Of a DNA stretch of 64,000 nt, positions 58,008-64,000 are shown piece by piece (positions within the stretch are counted from its first letter, which is position 1; each line of letters begins with the position of its first letter). Position numbers and translations under genes: made by a program. The stretch comes from Clostridiaceae bacterium Marseille-Q4145 (GTDB lineage Bacteria; Bacillota; Clostridia; Lachnospirales; Lachnospiraceae). The DNA is taken from positions 1,182,822 to 1,246,821 of the forward strand of contig JAGTTP010000001.1 of assembly GCA_018223365.1 (NCBI GenBank), written 5' to 3'. Under the pieces are notes generated by a model. It was given only the letters and a program-made list of their open reading frames with translations, ran no database searches and was not told the origin of the DNA.

Positions 58008-58751
58008 ATGGAAGAAACGATGGCTCTGATTGAACGGTCACACCATGGGGATAAAGAGGCCAGAGATCGTCTGGTGCAGGAGAACATGGGACTGGTCTGG
58101 AGTATTGTCCGCCGCTTTACCGGACGGGGAACGGATACGGAGGATTTATTTCAGATCGGAGCAATGGGATTAATCAAGGCAATTGATAAGTTTGATCCCT
58201 CGTTTCAGGTAAAATTTTCCACCTATGCGGTGCCGATGATTGCCGGGGAAATCAAGCGGTTTCTTCGGGATGACGGCATGGTGAAGGTGAGCCGCACATT
58301 GAAGGAGAACAGCTGGAAAGTCAAAAGAGCGGAAGATCAGTATTTACAGAAAAAAGGGAAGGATCCTACGGTGGGGGAACTGGCGGAACTGACCGGGCTG
58401 ACACCGGAGGAGGTTGTCCGGGCGGCAGATTTTGGTGTGGAGGTGGAATCCATCTATAAAACCATTCCCCAGAGTGACGGGAGTGAGGTATGTCTGTTGG
58501 ACCGACTGGGGAGCGGGCATCAGGAAACAGAGAGTGTGCTGGACCATCTGGTGCTTTTGCAGCTTCTGGAAGAGCTGCCGGAGGCAGATCGGAAGCTTAT
58601 CAAGATGCGTTATTTGCAGGATCAGACACAGGCGGAGGTGGCAAGAAATCTGGGTGTCTCCCAGGTGCAGGTAAGTCGTCTGGAAAAGAAAATCTTAAGG
58701 GAGATGAGGAAACATTTTAAGGAAGAAAACGCAGTGGATCATGGTGCATAA
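58008..58751 (+). CDS. sigF: RNA polymerase sigma-F factor
   Basis: 247 residues with sigma regions 2 (DLFQIGAMGLIKAIDKFDP, FSTYAVPMIAGEIKRFLRDDG), 3 (KDPTVGELAELTGLTPEEVV) and 4 (EADRKLIKMRYLQDQTQAEVARNLGVSQVQVSRLEKKIL). Sigma-F is the first forespore-specific sigma. It begins five bases after spoIIAB, with an upstream AGCAGG as ribosome site. Confidence 0.96.
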   Translation: MEETMALIERSHHGDKEARDRLVQENMGLVWSIVRRFTGRGTDTEDLFQIGAMGLIKAIDKFDPSFQVKFSTYAVPMIAGEIKRFLRDDGMVKVSRTLKENSWKVKRAEDQYLQKKGKDPTVGELAELTGLTPEEVVRAADFGVEVESIYKTIPQSDGSEVCLLDRLGSGHQETESVLDHLVLLQLLEELPEADRKLIKMRYLQDQTQAEVARNLGVSQVQVSRLEKKILREMRKHFKEENAVDHGA

Positions 58752-58811
58752 AACCCTATGAATCTGCGCATACTTGTGGATAAATGTAATAAAAAGAGAG
58801 GCGCGAAAACC

Positions 58812-59438
58812 ATGAGGGGGATGCTGTATCTGAAAATAGACCGGAATAACCAGGTGAGTCATGCGGATGTGAGACTTGGAGATGTGGCGAAGCTGGAATG
58901 TGTGGATGCTTCTGTGAAAAACAGGCTGAAGACCATGAAGCTTCTGAAAATTCAGGCACAGAAAAGTGACCGCTATGTGTTTTCTGTTATGAAAGTGATC
59001 GAGCAGATCCATGAAATCTACCCGGAACTGGAAATCCAGAATCTGGGGGAGACCGATTTTATCATTGAATATGAGTCACCAGACTATGCAAAGGACAGAT
59101 TTAACACGCTGAAGGTGGCAGTCTTATGTATTCTCATTTTTTTCGGGTCCGCTTTTTCCATTATGGTGTTCAATAACGACGTGGGAGTGGATGAGGTATT
59201 TGCACAAACCTATCAACTGTTTACCGGCAGGGAATCGGACGGTTATACGGTCATGGAACTGGGATATTCCATTGGTATTGCTGTGGGCATCATTGTATTT
59301 TATAACCATTTTGGCGGAAAGCGGATTACGAAGGATCCGACGCCCATGGAAGTACAGATGCGGCAGTATGAGGATGATGTGAATACCACACTGGTAGAAG
59401 GTTGTAACCGAAAGGAGACGAACATCGATGTGGACTGA
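58812..59438 (+). CDS. spoVAA: Stage V sporulation protein AA
   Basis: 208 residues from ATG 58812, which has AAGAGAGG upstream; an earlier in-frame ATG at 58758 has none. The soluble N-terminal part (LYLKIDRNNQVSHADVRLGDVA) is followed by two membrane segments (VAVLCILIFFGSAFSIMVFN and the YSIGIAVGIIVFYNHFG stretch). SpoVA proteins move dipicolinic acid into the spore and out at germination. It follows sigF closely, as usual in Clostridia that keep AA and AB. Confidence 0.9.
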   Translation: MRGMLYLKIDRNNQVSHADVRLGDVAKLECVDASVKNRLKTMKLLKIQAQKSDRYVFSVMKVIEQIHEIYPELEIQNLGETDFIIEYESPDYAKDRFNTLKVAVLCILIFFGSAFSIMVFNNDVGVDEVFAQTYQLFTGRESDGYTVMELGYSIGIAVGIIVFYNHFGGKRITKDPTPMEVQMRQYEDDVNTTLVEGCNRKETNIDVD

Positions 59439-59841
59439 ATGGTTTCTTGGATTTCTGGGACTGACCAGTGGAATGGCGGTGGCAGGAGGTATGTTTGCCC
59501 TGTTGATTGCCCTTGGTGTGGTGGCGCGCTTTGCAGGAAAGACTCACACGGCCTGGGCGGTGATGCAGTACGAGGATGCCGCTGCCCTGGGCGGAATTCT
59601 GGGAAATCTCTTTAGTATCTATCAGTTTCATCTGCCGGTTGGAGTTCCGGGAGCAGCAATTTTTGGATTTTTGTCCGGTATTTTTACCGGGGCCTGGGCC
59701 ATGGCCCTTACGGAGATTGTGGATGCGGTTCCTATTTTCAGCCGGAGAATCCGCTTAAAAAAAGGAATGCCAGCGCTCATTCTTGCCATGGCGCTGGGGC
59801 GTTCCTTCGGTGAATGGGTTCATGCATATTATGGATATTAG
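59428..59841 (+). CDS. spoVAB: Stage V sporulation protein AB
   Basis: 137 residues with three to four membrane stretches: FLGFLGLTSGMAVAGGMFALLIALG, the AAALGGILGNLFSIYQF helix, GAAIFGFLSGIFTGAWAMALTEI and PALILAMALGRSFGEW. The start overlaps the spoVAA stop by 11 bases. The stop region overlaps that of the convergent ABC-F gene by four bases. Confidence 0.9.
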   Translation: MWTEWFLGFLGLTSGMAVAGGMFALLIALGVVARFAGKTHTAWAVMQYEDAAALGGILGNLFSIYQFHLPVGVPGAAIFGFLSGIFTGAWAMALTEIVDAVPIFSRRIRLKKGMPALILAMALGRSFGEWVHAYYGY

Positions 59842-61691
59842 GAAGATTGGGGATGAAATTCTTCCCATTTTTCATACCAGGTAAGACAGCATTCCGTATA
59901 TTTGAGACGAAGTGCTTCTTCCTGGCATGTCCAGGCGAGGGCTGCCTCCGGGTCACTCCAGCTTAAGTATTCGTCGTAAGTATTCCAGTGCTGTTCCAGT
60001 TCTGCCTGGAGCGCTTCCACCGGTTCCAAGGCCAGACGGAGCTGCCAGTCTTCGTAGGCCCGTTCCGTATCAGGTTCCCGGAGACGGTGCCGTTCCGGCA
60101 AGGGGACGCTCTGAAGGCCACTGATAAGCGCCTGCTCTTCTGCCCGGATACAGGCACTCATGTCCTGTCCGGATTCTTTTTCTTTCCGTTCCAGATAATG
60201 CTCATATCCAAAGGGATAATAGAAGACGGACTGCTCATCGAAAATGAGCAGGGATTCGGCTACCTGCCGGATAAAATACCGGTCATGAGAGACGAAGAGC
60301 AAGGTTCCTGTATAGGCACGGAAAGCAGATTCCAGCGTCTCTTTGGCAGGAATATCCATATGGTTGGTGGGTTCATCCAACACCAGAAAATTCGGGCGGC
60401 TCTGCAATAGTTCGGCTAGAACCAGGCGGGATTTTTCACCACCGGAGAGGGTACTCACTTTTTGGGATGCATGTTTCCCGGAAAAAAGAAAAGCCCCCAG
60501 TGTCTGACGGACTTCCTTTTCAGTAAGTGCCGGGAATAGCTGGTGAAAATGATTTGCCACAGACAGATCAGAAGTGAGGGAAGCCGTCTGCTGGTCAAAA
60601 TATCCCAGTAATACGTTAAGTCCCAGACTGCAGGTTCCGTCCACTGGTGGAAGCAGTCCGGCGGCAGTCTTTAGAAAGGTAGATTTTCCGGCTCCGTTGG
60701 GGCCGATGATCCCAATCTTCTGTCCCCGGCGGATGCGAAGGGAAAGCTCCAGTAAAGCTTTGTTTTCGTAACCGATTTTCAGGTGCTCTGCCTCCAGAAC
60801 CCATTTAGCGCTGCGGATCTCCGGATCCAGCGCACCGGTGAAGAGATGAGCTTCTCCGACAGATGGCTTTTCTATCTTTGGCATCCGTTCGAGAATCTTT
60901 TTCCGGGATCTGGCAAAGGCGGCTTTTTTGGGCTTGTGCTTGAACCTCTCAATGAGTTCTTCCAGGCGCTGTATTTCCTCCTGCTGTTGGCGGTATGCTT
61001 TTTCCTGAATGACCAGGTTTTTGGCGCGCTGCTCTTTATAGGAAGAATAATTTCCCGCGTAGCGGACCAGCTTCTGATGGTCAAATTCATAGATGGTATC
61101 TGCAGTCCGGTCAAGGAAGAACCGGTCGTGGGAGACGATAACGGCTGCATGGGAATACTGTTTCAGATAGGATTCCAGCCATTCTACGGTCTCTACATCC
61201 AGATGGTTGGTGGGCTCATCCAGAAGGAGGATATCCGGCTGGGTGAGGAGAAGCCGGATCATGGCAATCTTGGTCTGTTCCCCACCGGAAAACTGGGAAA
61301 GCTTCTTTTTCTTATCTTCTTTCTGAAAACCAAATCCGGTGAAGATACGGTCGTATTCCTGTTCCCAGGTGAACCGCTCCCGATCCCATTTATCCGGACA
61401 TGGACAGGTCTTTAATAACTCTTCCTCTACGGTTTCGGAGACATCAGAAAAAGCCTGCTGGCTGAGCAGACCAATGGTCAGCCGGCGGGTGGTCCTGATC
61501 CCGGCAGAGGCGCTTTTGTCATCCCGGTCAAGGGAGAGTTCCCCGGCCAGCAGCCGGAGAAGCGTCGTCTTTCCGCAGCCGTTTTTTCCAATAACGGCAA
61601 TTTTTTCATTTCCACGTATTTCAAAATCAAAATGTGACAGAACCACCTGGGTTCCGGCACTTAAAGTTCCATCCTGAATTTGTAACAGCAT
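59838..61691 (-). CDS. ABC-F family ATPase
   Basis: 617 residues with two ATPase cassettes and no membrane segments: Walker A GKNGCGKTTLL and GPNGAGKSTFL, signature FSGGEQTK and LSGGEKSR, Walker B LLLDEPTNHLD and LVLDEPTNHMD, with a charged interdomain linker. ABC-F proteins act on the ribosome, some giving antibiotic resistance, others helping stalled translation; this one looks like the YdiF/Uup side, so resistance is not assumed. Start at ATG 61691 with AGGAGA upstream; the longer frame before it overlaps spoVAC and is not coding. Confidence 0.9.
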   Translation of the reverse strand: MLLQIQDGTLSAGTQVVLSHFDFEIRGNEKIAVIGKNGCGKTTLLRLLAGELSLDRDDKSASAGIRTTRRLTIGLLSQQAFSDVSETVEEELLKTCPCPDKWDRERFTWEQEYDRIFTGFGFQKEDKKKKLSQFSGGEQTKIAMIRLLLTQPDILLLDEPTNHLDVETVEWLESYLKQYSHAAVIVSHDRFFLDRTADTIYEFDHQKLVRYAGNYSSYKEQRAKNLVIQEKAYRQQQEEIQRLEELIERFKHKPKKAAFARSRKKILERMPKIEKPSVGEAHLFTGALDPEIRSAKWVLEAEHLKIGYENKALLELSLRIRRGQKIGIIGPNGAGKSTFLKTAAGLLPPVDGTCSLGLNVLLGYFDQQTASLTSDLSVANHFHQLFPALTEKEVRQTLGAFLFSGKHASQKVSTLSGGEKSRLVLAELLQSRPNFLVLDEPTNHMDIPAKETLESAFRAYTGTLLFVSHDRYFIRQVAESLLIFDEQSVFYYPFGYEHYLERKEKESGQDMSACIRAEEQALISGLQSVPLPERHRLREPDTERAYEDWQLRLALEPVEALQAELEQHWNTYDEYLSWSDPEAALAWTCQEEALRLKYTECCLTWYEKWEEFHPQSS

Positions 61692-61735
61692 TTGGGTATC
61701 TCCTGTATTTCTGCCATCACTATAGCAGAACCCTG

Positions 61736-62194
61736 TCAGGATTGCAAGAAGTGGAAGAACCAGTAGAGGAGTCCCAGAATCCAGGAAGTAAGCACACCGT
61801 ACAGGATGACAGAACCGGCAATGGTGAAGATTTTGGCACCGATACCGAAGACCTGCCCTTCCTTTTTGTATTCGATAGCGGAAGAAGCAACGCCATTGGC
61901 AAAACCGGTGATGGGAACCAGGGCGCCGGCACCGCCCCATTTGGCAATGAGCGGATAGATACCGAATCCCGTGAGCAGGACACTGACAAGAACCAGAAGA
62001 ATGGAGCACCAGGTTCCGGCTGCTTCCTGCTCAAGTCCCAATGCCATGCCTGCATTCTGGAGAAGCTGTCCGAGAAGACAGATGATTCCGCCTGTGAGAA
62101 AGGCCTTTCCCATTTCTAGAGGAAGGGAATGGGTAGGCGTTATCTCTTTTACATATTTCTGATATTCTTTTTTCTGATCTTCACTAATACTCAT
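61736..62194 (-). CDS. spoVAC: Stage V sporulation protein AC
   Basis: 152 residues with the SpoVAC/SpoVAE pattern: YQKYVKEITPTHSLP, KAFLTGGIICLLGQLLQN, VLLTGFGIYPLIAKWGGAGALVPITGF, SSAIEYKKEGQVFGIGAKIF. The N-terminal extension and length favour SpoVAC over the shorter SpoVAE. SpoVAC is thought to be a mechanosensitive membrane channel in the dipicolinate pathway. It starts inside the spoVAD stop (ATGA). Its order after spoVAD is unusual. Confidence 0.82.
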   Translation of the reverse strand: MSISEDQKKEYQKYVKEITPTHSLPLEMGKAFLTGGIICLLGQLLQNAGMALGLEQEAAGTWCSILLVLVSVLLTGFGIYPLIAKWGGAGALVPITGFANGVASSAIEYKKEGQVFGIGAKIFTIAGSVILYGVLTSWILGLLYWFFHFLQS

Positions 62195-63228
62195 GGAAAT
62201 TCTCTCCTTTCCAGAATGACAGCATGGGCAATGCCGGGGATAGTCTGTCCTTCGTTAAAGCTTACCTTGGACATAAGTGCTCCGGTAGGAACCAGAAGAA
62301 CCCGGTTCCAGACACCACGAAGCATCTGAGGCAGGATATAGGCAGCAAGGGTGGCGGCTGCACAGCCGCAGCCGGAACCGCCTGCATGGGTGTCCTGAGT
62401 CTGACTGTTATAGATCAGGATGCCGCAGTCATCATGGCGGCCCTTAAGATCAATGCCCCGGTCCATGAGCAGATCCTTTAAAATAGTCTGGCCTACACTT
62501 CCCAGGTCACCGGTAATAATCTGGTCATAGTCTTTTGGAGTACGGCCGGTATCCTTCAAGTGCTGGTAAATGGTATCGGCGGCAGCGGGTGCCATGGCAG
62601 CACCCATGTGCATGGAGTCTTTCACACCGTAATCCACAATCCTTCCTGTGGTAATTCCGGTAATCTGCACGCAGGATTTACCGGGAATCCCGGTAAAACA
62701 GGAAGACAAAAGGAAAGCTCCGGAACCGGTAACCGTCCAGGTGGTGGACAAAGGACGCTGTCCTGCATAGTCCAAGGGAAAACGAAATTCTTTTTCGGCG
62801 CTGGCAAAGTGACTGGAGGTCAGAGCCAGGGCATAATCGGCATAACCGCCGTTTATAGCCATGGAAGCAAGAGACAGGCTTTCACCGCAGGTGGAGCAGG
62901 CACCATAGAGTCCAAATAGTGGAATCTGCAGTTCCATAATACCGTAGGAAGTGGCAATGCCCTGAGCCAGCAGATCCCCGGCAAAGAGATAGCGGATCTG
63001 CTCTTCCTGGATGCCGGATTTCTCTATAACTTTCCGGGCGGTACGGAGCTGCAGTTCACTCTCTGCTTCTTCCCATGTATTTTTCCCGAATTTCGGATCT
63101 TCTTCAATATAATCAAAAAGATGTCCCAGGGGACCATCACCTTCTTTTTTTCCCACAATGGAAGCCGCTTCCATGATGTATGGCGGTCTTTCGAATAAAA
63201 GTGAGGATCTTCCTGCCATCTGTGTCAT
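62191..63228 (-). CDS. spoVAD: Stage V sporulation protein AD
   Basis: 345 residues with a thiolase-like fold: RPPYIMEAASIVGKKEGDGPLG, LFAGDLLAQGIATSYGIMEL, GLYGACSTCGESLSLASM, and C-terminal GTGACMxxx-type sequence read as AGGSGCGCAAATLAAYILP. SpoVAD binds dipicolinic acid on the inner spore membrane. GGAGCG lies upstream of the ATG. It is transcribed with spoVAC away from the zinc phospholipase-like gene. Confidence 0.94.
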   Translation of the reverse strand: MTQMAGRSSLLFERPPYIMEAASIVGKKEGDGPLGHLFDYIEEDPKFGKNTWEEAESELQLRTARKVIEKSGIQEEQIRYLFAGDLLAQGIATSYGIMELQIPLFGLYGACSTCGESLSLASMAINGGYADYALALTSSHFASAEKEFRFPLDYAGQRPLSTTWTVTGSGAFLLSSCFTGIPGKSCVQITGITTGRIVDYGVKDSMHMGAAMAPAAADTIYQHLKDTGRTPKDYDQIITGDLGSVGQTILKDLLMDRGIDLKGRHDDCGILIYNSQTQDTHAGGSGCGCAAATLAAYILPQMLRGVWNRVLLVPTGALMSKVSFNEGQTIPGIAHAVILERREFP

Positions 63229-63358
63229 TTTATGCGCTCCTTTCCCAACATTGTTTTGACGAAATCTGCCGTCACATCCAGCAAACCTGTTAAAAACAGT
63301 GTTTTCCGCATCTGGGGAAAATATACATGCACATAAAAATTAACAAAAGTTGAACTTT

Positions 63359-63430
63359 CTGTTAACTTTGAAAAAAACCGTGCAAAACACAGAAAAGTAT
63401 GCTATACTATCAAAGGTTTTGAGTTAACAG
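63359..63430 (+). promoter_or_regulatory. Promoter flanked by an inverted repeat
   Basis: An extended -10, TGC-TATACT at 63400-63408, has a weak GTGCAA -35 17 bases before. CTGTTAACT (63359-63367) and AGTTAACAG (63422-63430) are perfect 9-base inverted repeats on either side, a possible operator pair. Confidence 0.5.
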
Positions 63431-63455
63431 GAAGATTCACAATGGAGGAGTGTTC

Positions 63456-64000
63456 ATGAGAAAAAAATCACATCTTAGTCTGGCAGGTTTTCTGGTACAG
63501 GGAATGGACAATGAGGTCCTGAGCCGCAGATGGAGATCCTTTTATCTGGGAAATATTCTTCCGGATTGTAAGCCTTCTTTCGTGACGGTGCGTCATGAAT
63601 ATGACAAAACCTTTGATCTCATGGCAGAGATGTTAAGAGCTCTGGCAGAGGAAGACGGATACTGGTCCATGGATACTGCGCAGTATATGAGGGATCTGGG
63701 ACAGATCGTTCATTATATAGCGGATTATTTTACTTATCCGCACAATACTCATTTTCCAGGAAATATCAAGGATCACTGTGTCTATGAGGAGCATTTAAAG
63801 CATGGGCTCCGCGCCTATATCCGGGAAGGGAAAGCGGTATTTTACACGGGCAATACCCGTAGGATGCGTTCCGTGGATGAGATTCTTGCCTACATCCGGG
63901 AGGAACATGAAGCATATATGTCTGCACCGCGCAGCGTGGAAGACGATTGTGCATACATTACCAGAGTCAGCTCACAGGTGCTGGCTGCACTTCCGCAGTT
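63456..64000 (+). CDS. Zinc-dependent phospholipase C-like protein (3' end outside window)
   Basis: The first 181 residues are visible, starting MRKKSHLSLAGFLVQG after GGAGG. LGNILPDCKPSFVTVRHEYDKTF, LGQIVHYIADYFTYPHN and DHCVYEEHLKHGLRAYI give the His/Asp pattern of the zinc-dependent phospholipase C fold (PF00882-like). There is no clear signal peptide, and Clostridial members of this short type have no tested activity, so secreted phospholipase action is not assumed. Confidence 0.7.
   Translation, partial: MRKKSHLSLAGFLVQGMDNEVLSRRWRSFYLGNILPDCKPSFVTVRHEYDKTFDLMAEMLRALAEEDGYWSMDTAQYMRDLGQIVHYIADYFTYPHNTHFPGNIKDHCVYEEHLKHGLRAYIREGKAVFYTGNTRRMRSVDEILAYIREEHEAYMSAPRSVEDDCAYITRVSSQVLAALPQ

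Noticed and set aside
59838..61691. Antibiotic-resistance ABC-F gene
   Set aside because: No leader attenuator is seen and the linker does not allow a resistance call; chromosomal ABC-F proteins are often housekeeping.
59838..62009. 723-residue ABC-F protein starting at 62009
   Set aside because: The first 106 codons lie inside spoVAC on the same strand and show no family similarity; ATG 61691 has a good ribosome site.

Overview
The window is a piece of a low-to-mid G+C, spore-forming Firmicute chromosome, most likely a Lachnospiraceae-type Clostridium (Blautia/Ruminococcus/Dorea-like). The signs are the rpmG-secE-nusG-rplKA-rplJL-rpoBC and rpsL-rpsG-fusA-tuf clusters, SpoIIA/SpoVA/SpoVT sporulation genes, a T-box leader, type III glutamine synthetase, HydF, and AGGAGG ribosome sites with -35/-10 boxes close to the sigma-A consensus. 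The genus cannot be fixed from sequence reading alone.

Region 1 (1-15149) is the right-hand part of an integrative mobile element. It holds leftward cargo (macro-domain protein, SRPBCC protein, two flavodoxins, an S51 peptidase, several unknowns). A regulatory switch follows: an XRE repressor plus ImmA-type protease leftward, and across a strong promoter with a palindromic operator, a small protein, a second ImmA-type protease and a zinc-finger protein rightward. Then come a nested hairpin, a sigma-70 region 4-like gene whose ribosome site lies in a hairpin, about 500 bp of gene-free, highly foldable DNA, a 74-residue protein, and three tandem, translationally coupled large serine recombinases. 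The element ends exactly inside spoVT: the chromosomal sequence resumes at codon 11 and the first ten codons must lie at the other end of the element, outside the window.

Region 2 (15150-18160) holds the 3' part of spoVT, a metal P-type ATPase with an atypical Ser-Cys-Ala membrane motif, and a small partner protein. Region 3 (18230-35280) is the transcription/translation core: rpmG, secE, nusG, L11, L1, L10, L7/L12, rpoB, rpoC, a VanZ-like protein on the opposite strand, then S12, S7, EF-G and EF-Tu. It carries an L10 leader with attenuator, paired hairpin motifs before rplK and rplA, and an unusually long structured spacer between rpsL and rpsG.

Region 4 (35300-49549) holds mgtE behind a long leader with a small peptide frame and three mutually exclusive pairing segments, acylphosphatase, a DUF3786-like protein, a cell-wall amidase, a lipoprotein, a glycogen-debranching enzyme, an aldo/keto reductase remnant, and convergent gdhA and glnN (ammonia assimilation). 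The hydF-rrf2-methyltransferase-alaX run follows. Region 5 (49550-57215) is a T-box-controlled cotH-valS-folC run, then a 47-residue protein and a zinc-ribbon/TPR membrane protein. Region 6 (57266-64000) is sporulation: spoIIAA-spoIIAB-sigF-spoVAA-spoVAB, a convergent ABC-F ATPase, spoVAD-spoVAC on the minus strand, and the start of a phospholipase C-like protein. No tRNA, rRNA, CRISPR array or insertion sequence was seen.
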